From assembly GCF_042682745.1 (NCBI RefSeq), contig NZ_JBHUIO010000002.1, forward strand, positions 496,001 to 560,000: a stretch of 64,000 nt of DNA. The letters are read 5' to 3'. This document shows positions 34,797-43,373 of this stretch, piece after piece. This stretch comes from Tumebacillus_A lipolyticus. GTDB lineage: Bacteria > Bacillota > Bacilli > Tumebacillales > Tumebacillaceae. The first letter of the stretch is position 1. The number at the start of each line of letters is the position of its first letter. The notes under the pieces are model-generated. The model searched no databases and was not told the DNA's origin. It was given only the letters and a program-made list of their open reading frames with translations. The position numbers were made by a program, and so were the translations under genes.

Positions 34797-37022
34797 TTAC
34801 ACTTTTACTGGCGCGCTCAACAAACCTAAGTACAAGCACAGCTCCAAGTGCAGATCGTGCGCTTTTTCTTGCCCGGGGAAATCGATCACCGCACGGCGTC
34901 CACTGCTGCCTGTCAACTCCTTCAGCTCGCGGATGGTGCCCGGTCCGAGATCTTTGTGATGCAAAGTGTCTCCCGCAGCGAAAGCGACCGATCCGTATTT
35001 GGCCAGCGCGCTCTTCATGCGCTCGCTGGCTGGAGCGGAGACAGCTTTCGGCGCATTGCTCGTGGCAGCAGGCTGCCCTGTTGCTGAAGCGATCGCCACT
35101 CTTTTTGAACGTGGCAACAGCCCTGTCTCGAACAGGAACGGCGAGGGCTCTGCGCGATGTCCATGGTAGCGAAGCGGTGCGGAAAGCGTAAGATAACGCT
35201 TGGCCCGAGTCATGCCGACATAGAAGAGGCGGCGCTCCTCCTCGACGGCTGCCGACAGCTTGTCCCCTTCCGCTTGCAGCGCTTTCGGATGCGGCAACAT
35301 ATCTGCTACCAGCCCGATGCAATACACATGCAGAAATTCTAACCCTTTCGACTTGTGCATGGTCATCAGTTGGATTCCCTCGCCTTTGCTCCGCGATTGT
35401 CGCACCTTCTCCTTGACCTCTTCGACGTGCTGCAAAAAGTCGTGCAAGCTAGCATGTCCGATCACCGCCTGTTCGAGCTCGTCCAGCGGCTCGCCGATCA
35501 GCTTGGGATCATTGCCCGTCTTGGCGGCAAACTCCTCCAGATAGCGGTCATAGCCGATCTCCTTGCGGATTTTGTGCAACGCTCGCGCTGGCGATAGCAG
35601 GCGCAGGGAGATCAAGTCTTGGATCAGCTGCTCCACCTTGGTGCGCTGATAGGGCTCCAGACTCTCGATCTGCGCGAGCGCTTCTAAGTAGGTGATGTTC
35701 TGCTGGCGGCGCAGCGAGTGCATCTGATCAACCAGTCGATCCATATAGAGATAGCGTTTCGGTCGGTTGAGGATCTGGACGATCCCATCGAGATCATCAG
35801 GCTGATAGGCGAGCTTAAAGTAGGTGAGCACATCGCGCACCTGCCAGCGACCGTAAAAGTCGCCGTCCGCATCGTGCAGGGTGAAAGGCAGACCACGCTG
35901 CACCAAGCCGTCGATCATCGCTCGCACCTGGATATTCGTCCGGTAGAGGATGGCGATCTCTCTCGCATCCAGCTCAGGGTCGGCCGCCAGCAGTTCAGAT
36001 ACTTGGGCCAAGATCTGCTCCGCCTCGTCCTTCTCCCCGTCCGCTCGCAACAGCTGTGGGCGCTCTCCCGTGTTGCCGGTGCCTCGGATCAGCTTGCTCT
36101 GGCGCAATCGATTGTGCAAAATCAGCCGGGAAGCGGAGTCGATCACCTGATCTGTCGAGCGATAGTTTACCGCCAAGATCACTTTTTTCGCACCGGGAAA
36201 GGTCGCTTCAAAGTCGAGCAAGAACTCGACCCGCGAGCCGCGAAACCGATAGATCGATTGGTCATCATCCCCGACGATGCACAGGTTGCCGTGTCCTGCA
36301 AGCATCTTGATCACTTCATATTGGGCGAGGTTGGTATCCTGAAACTCGTCGACGAGAATGCAGGAGTACCGTCGTTGGTAATGTTCGCGCACCTCGCGGT
36401 TCTGCTTGAGCATCTCGTAAGCAGAGACGAGGATGTCATCATAGTCCCAGCGACCTTCCTGCTGCTTGACCCGCTCATAGCCAGCATACAGATCGCGAAA
36501 CTGCTGATTTTCAGGCTTGGTGACTTTGATCCTCGCCGGGAGGATCAAATTGTTTTTGCAGAGCCCGATTTTCGAGAGGGCGTCTGCCACCTGCTCATCA
36601 TCGCCATCTTCCCCAAGCTCCCGCAGCAGCGCTTTGATGATCGTGCGCTGCTCACTCTCTGCCAACAGCGCCGGCAGTTGCCCGCCGTTTTGCTGCATCA
36701 ACATCCGCATGAACACAGAGTGAAACGTACCGATCTCAGCCGCCCTGATGTTCTGCTGGCCGATGCCAGGCATCGCCGCCAAGCGATTCTGCATCTCAGC
36801 GGCAGCCGCGCGGGTGAACGTGACGATCAGCATCTTGGCTGCTGACACCCGTTCCACTTGCATCAGATAGGCAGCTCGACAGGTTAAAACGGTCGTCTTC
36901 CCGCTGCCAGGCCCTGCAAACACGACGAGAGGCCCTGCCGTGTGGCAGACCGCCTCTCGCTGTTCATCGTTCAACTCTATGCCGATTTGGCCAAGTTGCG
37001 CCAAAAAATCCGATTGGTTCAT
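34797..37022 (-). CDS. UvrD/PcrA-like superfamily 1 helicase (YjcD-like)
   Basis: A 741-residue 3'-5' DNA helicase. Motifs in order: Q motif (LNDEQREAV), Walker A FAGPGSGKTTVL, Ia TFTRAAAAEM, II VDEFQDTN, III GDDDQSIYRFRGS, IV LAVNYRST, V LMTMHKSKGLEFLHVY and VI YVGMTRAKRYL. The C-terminus carries a small basic domain (FAAGDTLHHKDLGPGTI...) like the Tudor-type tail of PcrA. Size and shape match the YjcD group, distinct from PcrA and RecBCD/AddAB. It is the last gene after two unknown genes with spacers of about 20 bases, so they probably act together. Confidence 0.9.
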   Translation of the reverse strand: MNQSDFLAQLGQIGIELNDEQREAVCHTAGPLVVFAGPGSGKTTVLTCRAAYLMQVERVSAAKMLIVTFTRAAAAEMQNRLAAMPGIGQQNIRAAEIGTFHSVFMRMLMQQNGGQLPALLAESEQRTIIKALLRELGEDGDDEQVADALSKIGLCKNNLILPARIKVTKPENQQFRDLYAGYERVKQQEGRWDYDDILVSAYEMLKQNREVREHYQRRYSCILVDEFQDTNLAQYEVIKMLAGHGNLCIVGDDDQSIYRFRGSRVEFLLDFEATFPGAKKVILAVNYRSTDQVIDSASRLILHNRLRQSKLIRGTGNTGERPQLLRADGEKDEAEQILAQVSELLAADPELDAREIAILYRTNIQVRAMIDGLVQRGLPFTLHDADGDFYGRWQVRDVLTYFKLAYQPDDLDGIVQILNRPKRYLYMDRLVDQMHSLRRQQNITYLEALAQIESLEPYQRTKVEQLIQDLISLRLLSPARALHKIRKEIGYDRYLEEFAAKTGNDPKLIGEPLDELEQAVIGHASLHDFLQHVEEVKEKVRQSRSKGEGIQLMTMHKSKGLEFLHVYCIGLVADMLPHPKALQAEGDKLSAAVEEERRLFYVGMTRAKRYLTLSAPLRYHGHRAEPSPFLFETGLLPRSKRVAIASATGQPAATSNAPKAVSAPASERMKSALAKYGSVAFAAGDTLHHKDLGPGTIRELKELTGSSGRRAVIDFPGQEKAHDLHLELCLYLGLLSAPVKV

Positions 37023-37043
37023 CCGTTCAACCTCCTAGCGATT

Positions 37044-37307
37044 TCAAGAGGTCTCTTGCTCCTCATCGCCTGAGCCAACCATCTGAGAAACGGGCTCCCA
37101 GCGCTCGATAAAGTCCTTCATGTCGGGAATCAATCGCCTCAGTTCACGCTTTTCCATGAGCAGTTCGCGAATGGAAGCGATGTCCTGCGCATCAAACAGC
37201 TCCATCGCATGGCTCGGCAATTGATTATAGCGAATTTCCCACAGGGTGACAATTTGACGCAAGCGGTCAAATCGCGCTTCCAGATGATCAGTCGGTCTCC
37301 ACATCAC
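37044..37307 (-). CDS. Small protein related to the C-terminus of the next upstream gene product
   Basis: An 87-residue acidic, helical protein. Its central segment (NQLPSHAMELFDAQDIASI...LLMEKRELRRLI...DFIERWEP) aligns by eye with the last 50 residues of the 314-residue protein encoded directly upstream (NQAIPNEVLTLFNSEDLAG...LMGERKRVGALADDLASFVTKW). The shared pattern is NQxxPxxxxxLFxxxDxxxI. This suggests a common helical-hairpin module, possibly a helicase-binding or dimerisation unit. Function unknown. It is located between the 314-residue gene and the helicase. Confidence 0.75.
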   Translation of the reverse strand: MMWRPTDHLEARFDRLRQIVTLWEIRYNQLPSHAMELFDAQDIASIRELLMEKRELRRLIPDMKDFIERWEPVSQMVGSGDEEQETS

Positions 37308-37327
37308 TCAGGCTGTTCCGAACCGAG

Positions 37328-38272
37328 CTACTCGCTCTCGCTCCACTTGGTGACGAACGAAGCCAGGTCATCCGCCAGCGCCCCGACGCGCTTGCGCTCG
37401 CCCATCAGCGATTCGATCCCTGCCAGATCTTCCGAGTTGAAAAGAGTCAACACTTCGTTCGGAATCGCTTGATTGCGCTCTTGCAGCGCTGCGCTGAGCA
37501 GAGAGAGGTGCTGCAAAGCTGCTGCCACCAGCTGAGGGGTCGGTACGCTCGCCAACTCGTCCAACTTTTGGGTCATCAACGTCTGTTCTGTTTTCAACTC
37601 TTCCACTTTCTCTTCCTCCAAGTTCGTATCAAGATTCGAAGCGACTGCAACTTCCCGTTCGACGAGCAGACATTCGACCACATCGCCGTTCACGGTGAAG
37701 CGCGGATCGTACTCCGGATAAAAGATCTGATATTGATGAGTATCTTGCTCCTCACCGAGGAGCGCGAGCAGACTGCTGAGCTCTCCGCGGCGCTGACCTC
37801 GCTCGACCATCAGCCTGGCGAGGTGATCATTGACAGGCTCCCATTCGGTCAGGAGCCATTCGCCCCCATCCATGCGCACAAATCGCGGGTCGCAGTCGAG
37901 ATCGACGCGCGACATCAGCTCCCCACGGCCGCGTCCGGTCACCTTTTGCAGATAGCGCAGAATATCGCCAAGCTTTTGCGGCTGGCCCGTCTCGGTCAAA
38001 TACTGATAGGAGAGGTTTTGCAGATCATCTCCCACCGCATGGCGCAGCATATATTTATCCTCAGCGACCGAGGTAAACGCACCGTTTGTCGCTTGCAACG
38101 AAGCTCTTACGCGGGCTGAGATCGACTCGCGAGCTTGATCCGGCCCTGCCCAATCGGATAGGACCGCCTCCACCAACCCTTCCTCTGTCAGCGGGCATGG
38201 TGCGCAGTGTAACACTCGCTTCAAAAAACCTTCCAAGCTGTAGCGCAACGCCCCAGATCCTTGCTGCAACAT
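37328..38272 (-). CDS. Multi-domain protein with winged-helix-like repeats, unknown function
   Basis: A 314-residue cytoplasmic protein. Its first 200 residues look like successive winged-helix/HARE-HTH-type units, each ending in a short beta pair: CPLTEEGLVEAVL...FTSVAEDKYML, then QPQKLGDILRYLQKVTG...RFVRMDGGEWLL, then LARLMVERGQRRGELSSLL...FTVNGDVVECLL. A glutamate/lysine-rich coiled-coil-like linker (NLEEEKVEELKTEQ) follows, then the module shared with the 87-residue neighbour. Resembles DNA-binding architecture, by eye only. First gene of the group ending in the helicase; SprT-like lies 70 bases upstream, with a small hairpin between. Confidence 0.7.
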   Translation of the reverse strand: MLQQGSGALRYSLEGFLKRVLHCAPCPLTEEGLVEAVLSDWAGPDQARESISARVRASLQATNGAFTSVAEDKYMLRHAVGDDLQNLSYQYLTETGQPQKLGDILRYLQKVTGRGRGELMSRVDLDCDPRFVRMDGGEWLLTEWEPVNDHLARLMVERGQRRGELSSLLALLGEEQDTHQYQIFYPEYDPRFTVNGDVVECLLVEREVAVASNLDTNLEEEKVEELKTEQTLMTQKLDELASVPTPQLVAAALQHLSLLSAALQERNQAIPNEVLTLFNSEDLAGIESLMGERKRVGALADDLASFVTKWSESE

Positions 38273-38344
38273 GCTGCTTTCATCCCCTTTACTTTCAAAA
38301 AAAACTGCCGCTACTCTTCTTAAAAAGAGTTCGACAGCATATAG

Positions 38345-38818
38345 TCAATTCCTGTCTTGCTGCAAAAAGGTCCGCAGCAATTTTATTTTTCCGCGGCATC
38401 GCCCACACCCGAATCGATCGAGGTCGATCTTGCGCTTGCGCTGATACTCTTGCCCACAAGCTGTGCAAACATATTCATAGCGAGTCTTGACCTCGCGCCT
38501 GAGCCCGGTGTCCGGACAGTAGCGCGACCCGCCGACCCGCGCCAGCAACTCTTGAAAGTCTCGATCTTGATGGCGATATCCGCGCTTCTGCAGATGCAGA
38601 TGATAATGGCAAAGCTCGTGTTTGATCGTACCGATCATCGACTCCAAGCCATGCTTTCGATAATGGTGCGGATTGATCTCGATGTTATGAGTTCGCAAGA
38701 GGTATCGTCCCCCAGTCGTCCTCAGCCGAGCATTGAATGAGATATGATGCAAAAATGGCAAACCGAAAAACGTTTCTGAGATCTCCTCTGTCAACGATTG
38801 CAGTTGTTGCTCCTCCAT
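38345..38818 (-). CDS. SprT-like zinc metalloprotease family protein (YdcK-like)
   Basis: A 157-residue protein with the HExxH-type zinc motif in KHELCHYHLH and a C-terminal four-cysteine zinc ribbon (CTACG ... CGRC). The family relates to SprT/Spartan, which digest DNA-protein crosslinks; the bacterial Gram-positive members are uncharacterised. ATG 38818 has GGAG close upstream; GTG 38836 in the same frame lacks a ribosome-binding site. It is 22 bases after the NUDIX gene in the same direction. Confidence 0.85.
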   Translation of the reverse strand: MEEQQLQSLTEEISETFFGLPFLHHISFNARLRTTGGRYLLRTHNIEINPHHYRKHGLESMIGTIKHELCHYHLHLQKRGYRHQDRDFQELLARVGGSRYCPDTGLRREVKTRYEYVCTACGQEYQRKRKIDLDRFGCGRCRGKIKLLRTFLQQDRN

Positions 38819-38839
38819 CCGCTCCGTCGCCTCCACCGT

Positions 38840-39325
38840 TTACTCGTCGTTCGGGTCGACATGGACGATGTGCTCAGGCTGCAAAGGAAGATCGCGCAAA
38901 CGAGTCTTTAAAAAGGTGGGGTACACGCGAAGATCAGGCAGCTCTTCGAACCGAAACCATCTATAGATCAAAGGGTGTTCGACTTCGATCCCTCTGTGCT
39001 CCACATCTTTGCGGAAGATCGGCAGCGTCCGATCAGCAGTCAGCAGATAATAGAAAGCCACTTCATGGTATTGGTGCTCACTGTGATCAAAGTAGTTTTC
39101 CACCACCCACAAAAGACGCTCGACCTGCGCCTGAATGCCGATCTCCTCTTCCATCTCGCGGACGATCGTCTCGGCAGACCGCTCCATCAGCTCAATTCTC
39201 CCGCCAGGCAATGCCCAAAAATCGTCTCGTTCCAGCCGGTGCAACAGCACGTATCCCTCATCGATAAACACTCCAGCCGCGCGATGATTGAATCGGGCAA
39301 TCCCTCGATCGAACGTGATCATCAT
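38840..39325 (-). CDS. NUDIX hydrolase
   Basis: A 161-residue protein with the NUDIX box GGRIELMERSAETIVREMEE-EIG (G-x5-E-x7-RE-x2-EE-x-G) at about residues 42-64. It hydrolyses a nucleoside diphosphate linked to another group; the substrate cannot be assigned. ATG 39325 has GGGGGAG 7 bases upstream. It may form an operon with the SprT-like gene. Confidence 0.88.
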   Translation of the reverse strand: MMITFDRGIARFNHRAAGVFIDEGYVLLHRLERDDFWALPGGRIELMERSAETIVREMEEEIGIQAQVERLLWVVENYFDHSEHQYHEVAFYYLLTADRTLPIFRKDVEHRGIEVEHPLIYRWFRFEELPDLRVYPTFLKTRLRDLPLQPEHIVHVDPNDE

Positions 39326-39481
39326 CTGATAACTCCCCCTTCAAAAGACAGTATTCCTACTCTATCCAATATCAGGTTGGTTTGCAAGCGAAAGAAAAGG
39401 CGAGGCGATCGCCGCTTCTGCTCGTCACATCTTTAATTTTCCGATCGCTGATCGCTGTCCGGTTCCGCTTTTCAAGATAAA

Positions 39482-39513
39482 AAGCTCCTTCCCGCTTCAA
39501 CGGAAAGGAGCTT
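39482..39513 (-). terminator. Terminator of the rhomboid gene, overlapping its stop codon
   Basis: Stem AAGCTCCTT / AAGGAGCTT with inner CCG/CGG pairs, followed on the minus strand by TTTTATC. It includes the last codons of the rhomboid gene. Confidence 0.75.
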
Positions 39514-40750
39514 CGAGACCGATCCAAATTGTGATCGCCGTATAGGCGAGATAGAGCAGCCCGTATTGCAATCGCTTTCGATTCGGAGTATCGGGTATGC
39601 CGACTGTCATCGCGATCAAAAAGCCGCCGATCAGACCGCCGATATGTGCCCAGTTGTTCACGTTGGGCATGATGAAACCGAAGATCAGGTTGATCGCCAA
39701 CAGCGCGTAAACTGAAGTCCCGATCGTCATCGAAAACGCTTTCCGATTGAACTGCCCAAAGGCGAGGAGAGCGCCAAACAGACCGAACACAGCGCCAGAA
39801 GCACCAAGTGAGCTGTTTCCGGCGAATGCGACTGAGAGCAAACTTCCGGCGATCCCCGCCAGCACGTAGATGACCAGAAAGCGCGAGACACCAAAGATGC
39901 GCTCCGCGATGCTTCCAAAAAAATAAAGCGTCACCATGTTGAACATGATGTGCGTGATCTCATAGTGCAAAAAGACGGAGGTGAGCAGTCGCCACCATTC
40001 TCCCATCCGAACCAATTCAGGGATGAGGAGACCAAAGCCCAGCACTTGCTCTGTGTATTGCAGCCCGATCATCCAGATCAAAACGGTCAGCCCGATGATG
40101 CTGAAGACTGTCGGCGTCTTTCGGTTGCCCTTTAACGATTCTGTCACCTGCACGCGCTTCTCCAGCGACCTCGCAAGCAACAACTGCTGCCACGCTTCTG
40201 CGGAGCGGGTGATCATCTGATCGCTCGGCTCTTCTTCTGAAAACTTTTTGATCAGCGGCGTCAGATGTTCCAATTGAATATTTTCGACTGCCGGTCCCCA
40301 CGGCATCGGTCCTACCACACCGCGCATCAAGTCGACGCCGACCGCAACCGCCCCTGTGCTCTTGGTCATGCCCGCATACACGCCAGCGAGTGCGATCGCA
40401 TTCATGTTCTCGTCGGAGCGCCAATGGGAGAAGACGAACAGCGTCAGGGAGTACATCTTGCGCACCCCGTTTTGTTGCTTGGCTTGGCGGAGGTAAAGCG
40501 CCTCTTGCATCAACATTTTTTCGATCTGGTCGGTCCCGATCCGGTCGACCGGGAGCAAGCGCACGACCTGTGCTGTGTTCCAACGCCGTCGCACCAGCAC
40601 GATCGGTTGAACCTCTTCTTGGCTAAGCGTTTCTTGCCCCGCTTGGGAAACTTGTGGCAAAATAGAAAAATCATCGTGTTCGATCAGCTGCTCTGCCAAC
40701 TGATACAGCAGAGTCGTCTGTCGTTGTACCGCTTGTTCTGAACTTTCCAC
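39497..40750 (-). CDS. Rhomboid intramembrane serine protease (YqgP/GluP-like)
   Basis: About 417 residues. A cytoplasmic N-terminal region of about 190 residues precedes six or seven transmembrane helices. The catalytic serine lies in GASGAVFGL and the histidine in NWAHIGGLIGG; the HYEITHIMFNM stretch before the active helix is typical. YqgP/GluP of Bacillus is the closest in layout. I prefer GTG 40750 (VESSEQAVQRQ), with a GGGAGC/AGGGGG region upstream; the frame stays open to 40846 but would overlap the divergent phosphoesterase. Only 34 bases then separate the two starts. Confidence 0.87.
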   Translation of the reverse strand: MESSEQAVQRQTTLLYQLAEQLIEHDDFSILPQVSQAGQETLSQEEVQPIVLVRRRWNTAQVVRLLPVDRIGTDQIEKMLMQEALYLRQAKQQNGVRKMYSLTLFVFSHWRSDENMNAIALAGVYAGMTKSTGAVAVGVDLMRGVVGPMPWGPAVENIQLEHLTPLIKKFSEEEPSDQMITRSAEAWQQLLLARSLEKRVQVTESLKGNRKTPTVFSIIGLTVLIWMIGLQYTEQVLGFGLLIPELVRMGEWWRLLTSVFLHYEITHIMFNMVTLYFFGSIAERIFGVSRFLVIYVLAGIAGSLLSVAFAGNSSLGASGAVFGLFGALLAFGQFNRKAFSMTIGTSVYALLAINLIFGFIMPNVNNWAHIGGLIGGFLIAMTVGIPDTPNRKRLQYGLLYLAYTAITIWIGLEAPFR

Positions 40751-40784
40751 GCTCCCGTTTACCCCCTGAAAGGATGTGTCCTGC

Positions 40785-41489
40785 ATGAATATATTCGCCA
40801 TTGGCGACCTGCATCTCTCTTTTGCCAATCCGAAGCCGATGAACATCTTCGGCGAGCTTTGGAACGATCATCCGGAGAAGATCCGGACCGCTTGGGAAGC
40901 GACAGTTGCACCTGAAGACCTCGTGTTGATCCCTGGCGACATCTCATGGGCGATGCAACTGGAAGAAGCGAAGCAAGATCTTGATTATATCGCATCACTT
41001 CCTGGCACGAAGGTGATGATCCGCGGCAACCACGACTATTGGTGGTCATCGATCTCAAAAATTCGCAAAAGCGTCGATCCTTCGATTCACGTCTTACAAA
41101 ATGACTCGATCACCATCGGAGATGTGACGATCGCCGGAGTTCGAGGTTGGGATTGCCCCGGCGGATACAAGTTCGATGAACATGATCGAAAAGTGTATGA
41201 ACGGGAAGTCGTGCGCTTGCAGATGTCGCTCGACCATGCGATGAACCAAAAGGCTCGTCAGCTGATCGTCATGCTCCACTACCCGCCGACCAATGAGAAG
41301 CATCATGCGTCCGGCTTTCTGGAAATGCTGACCCGCTATCCGGTCGACAAGGTCGTCTACGGCCACCTTCATGGAAAGGAAGGTCATCGTCATGCGCTAG
41401 AAGGCGTGCATCACGGGATCGAATTTCACCTGACAGCCTGTGATTACCTCAACTTCGCCCCGCTCAAGCTCACGTCATCGAAAGCGTGA
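40785..41489 (+). CDS. Metallophosphoesterase (calcineurin-like)
   Basis: A 234-residue two-metal phosphoesterase. All blocks are visible: IGDLHLS, IPGDISWAM, IRGNHDYWW, MLHYPP and VYGHLHG. Substrate unknown; small cytoplasmic members act on nucleotides or phosphodiesters. ATG 40785 follows AAAGGATGTG by 6 bases; GTG 40776 is an in-frame alternative that lies inside that site. Monocistronic, with a terminator shared with the FabK/NMO-like gene. Confidence 0.87.
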   Translation: MNIFAIGDLHLSFANPKPMNIFGELWNDHPEKIRTAWEATVAPEDLVLIPGDISWAMQLEEAKQDLDYIASLPGTKVMIRGNHDYWWSSISKIRKSVDPSIHVLQNDSITIGDVTIAGVRGWDCPGGYKFDEHDRKVYEREVVRLQMSLDHAMNQKARQLIVMLHYPPTNEKHHASGFLEMLTRYPVDKVVYGHLHGKEGHRHALEGVHHGIEFHLTACDYLNFAPLKLTSSKA

Positions 41490-41499
41490 GCAGCGGGGC
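41456..41499. terminator. Bidirectional terminator between convergent genes
   Basis: Nested stems GCCCCGCT / AGCGGGGC and GCTCACG / CGTGAGC, overlapping the end of the phosphoesterase gene. Confidence 0.65.
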
Positions 41500-41515
41500 T
41501 TCTCCATGCTTGCGC

Positions 41516-42475
41516 TCAAAGCTGTGAAAGCTTGGCGATCACAGCGCGGGCCTCTTCAACCATCGTCGAGATCACCCGTTCGACAGGCAGGATCTCGGTG
41601 ATCAATCCGCAGCCTTGCCCGCTGTACGCATACCCGTCTTCGAGCCGCCCTTCGAGCACAGCCAGTCGATTTTTCTCCCCTTTGATGTACGGATAGAGAG
41701 ACTCAGGTGTCGGGCCCGTCTTTTCAAAACGCAGCACTTCCTCGATGTACTCCCCTTTTAGCACGCGCGTCACATGACCGATGCTTCGCTCGATCATCGT
41801 CGTATCTTCGCCCTGGGCAGCTACGATCGCCCGCTTGTAGCGATCATGAGCTGGTGACTCCTCAGTGGCGACCAACCGAGTGCCCAGCTGCACACCTGCC
41901 GCACCGAGTGCGAGCGCAGCAGCCAATCCTCGCCCGTCGACAATGCCGCCCGCTGCGATCACCGGGATCTGGACGGCGCTCACCGCCTGTGGAACCAAAG
42001 CGAACGTCGTCAGCTCTGCTGGGCCGTTGTGCCCGCCCGCTTCCGTTCCTTCTGCGATCAGAATATCAGCGCCTGCCTGCTCCGCCTTCGCAGCGTGCAT
42101 CGCCGTCGAGACGACGACCATCACCGGCAGTCCTGCTTCTTTAAATACGGGAATAAACGGCCGCGGGTTCCCTGCGGAGATCGAAACGCCGCTGATCTGA
42201 TCTTTGTATTTTAAGATCATCTCAACCCGTTCGCGAGGGTCGCTATGTTCACCGATCGGCAGATTGATACCAAACGGTCGATCGGTCTGCTCACATGCAA
42301 TCTGAATCTGAAGTTCAAAATCGGCAAGCGACCGGCCGGCAGAACCCACTTGGCCGAATGCGCCCGCATTTGAAACGGCAGCCGCCAACTTGCCATCACC
42401 TATGTACGCCATACCGCCTTCGATGATCGGATATTCGATCCCTAACAATTCGAGCAATCGCTGTTTCATCGACAT
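41516..42475 (-). CDS. FMN-dependent nitronate monooxygenase / FabK-type enoyl-ACP reductase
   Basis: A 319-residue TIM-barrel flavoprotein: YPIIEGGMAYIGDGKLAAAVSNAGAFG at the N-terminus, ILIAEGTEAGGHNG for phosphate binding, VIAAGGIVDGRGLAAALALGAAGVQLGTRLVATEES, and GQGCGLI near the end. These are shared by nitronate monooxygenase and FabK, and I cannot separate them by eye, though EGTEAGGH and the C-terminal length lean to the FabK-like branch. ATG 42475 has AGGAGG about 5 bases upstream; ATG 42469 is possible. Monocistronic. Confidence 0.82.
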   Translation of the reverse strand: MSMKQRLLELLGIEYPIIEGGMAYIGDGKLAAAVSNAGAFGQVGSAGRSLADFELQIQIACEQTDRPFGINLPIGEHSDPRERVEMILKYKDQISGVSISAGNPRPFIPVFKEAGLPVMVVVSTAMHAAKAEQAGADILIAEGTEAGGHNGPAELTTFALVPQAVSAVQIPVIAAGGIVDGRGLAAALALGAAGVQLGTRLVATEESPAHDRYKRAIVAAQGEDTTMIERSIGHVTRVLKGEYIEEVLRFEKTGPTPESLYPYIKGEKNRLAVLEGRLEDGYAYSGQGCGLITEILPVERVISTMVEEARAVIAKLSQL

Positions 42476-42514
42476 CTTCCCCTCCTGAATTCCATGATAG
42501 CAGAACCTGCAAAA

Positions 42515-42540
42515 AAAGGATGCCAACGAGCGCATCCTTT
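42515..42540 (-). terminator. Terminator of folE
   Basis: Stem AAAGGATGC / GCATCCTTT followed on the minus strand by TTTTTTGC. Confidence 0.85.
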
Positions 42541-42557
42541 CGGTTGATTTCTATAGG

Positions 42558-43121
42558 TTATCCGCGCATCAGCGAGAATACTTCTGCACGCGCTTCTGAC
42601 GATTCTTGATAGATGCCGCGCACAGCGGTGGTGATGGTCGAGGCGCCCGGCTTTTTCACGCCGCGCATCGTCATGCACATATGCTCCGCTTCCACGATGA
42701 CCGCAACGCCGTGCGGGTTGAGCTTGTTGACGAGCGTATCGGCAACCGTCGCGGTGATGCGCTCTTGCAATTGCGGCTGGCGAGCAACCGTCTCGACGAC
42801 GCGCGCCAGTTTCGACAGGCCGGTCACTTGACCGTTGCGCGGGATGTAGGCGACGTGCGCTTTGCCATAGAACGGAACGAGATGATGTTCACACATCGAG
42901 AAGAACGGGATGTCCTTGACGATGACCACCTCTTCGTGCATCTCATTAAAGATCGCGGAGAGCTCCTCTTCAGGATTTTTCCCCAATCCTTCAAACACTT
43001 CTGCATACATTTTTGCCACGCGCTTCGGGGTGTCGAGCAGACCTTCGCGGTCTGGGTTTTCTCCGACAGCTTCTAAAATCATGCGAACTGCAGCCTGTAA
43101 TTTATCGTGATCAAATGCCAT
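42558..43121 (-). CDS. folE: GTP cyclohydrolase I
   Basis: A 187-residue enzyme that converts GTP to 7,8-dihydroneopterin triphosphate, the first step of folate synthesis. Zinc ligands are in FFSMCEHHLVPF (C and H) and HMCMTMRGV (C); REGLLDTPKRVAKMY and GLSKLARVVE are typical. Length is as expected. ATG has AGGAGG 7-8 bases upstream and a consensus-like promoter lies about 80 bases upstream. It is not next to other folate genes here. Confidence 0.96.
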   Translation of the reverse strand: MAFDHDKLQAAVRMILEAVGENPDREGLLDTPKRVAKMYAEVFEGLGKNPEEELSAIFNEMHEEVVIVKDIPFFSMCEHHLVPFYGKAHVAYIPRNGQVTGLSKLARVVETVARQPQLQERITATVADTLVNKLNPHGVAVIVEAEHMCMTMRGVKKPGASTITTAVRGIYQESSEARAEVFSLMRG

Positions 43122-43201
43122 TGCTGGAACCTCCTAGCGAATATCTTACAATCTGTTGATTGATCATCTATTGCACATAGAGTCATAGAAATGCAATCCC
43201 T

Positions 43202-43231
43202 ACTATAAACAAATGGAAGCTCTTTTGTCAA
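43202..43231 (-). promoter_or_regulatory. Promoter of folE
   Basis: TTGACA (43231-43226), 18-base spacer, TATAGT (43207-43202) on the minus strand. Confidence 0.7.
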
Positions 43232-43320
43232 ATGGGGTCTGGCGCATTACCCGTCTCTTGGTTCTCTCTCCTTACTTTTCCTCCGCACATCGAAATCATG
43301 CTCAGCGATCGAAGAAAAGA

Positions 43321-43346
43321 GCTTCTCCCTGCACGTCGGGAGAAGC
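43321..43346 (-). terminator. Terminator of the PBP1A gene
   Basis: Stem GCTTCTCCC / GGGAGAAGC followed on the minus strand by TCTTTTCTTC. Confidence 0.75.
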
Positions 43347-43373
43347 CCTTTTTCTTACAACTGCTGTCAGCTG

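Noticed and set aside
35718..36845. 375-codon plus-strand frame opposite the helicase
   Set aside because: Antisense of a clear helicase; no initiation signal and no recognisable motif.
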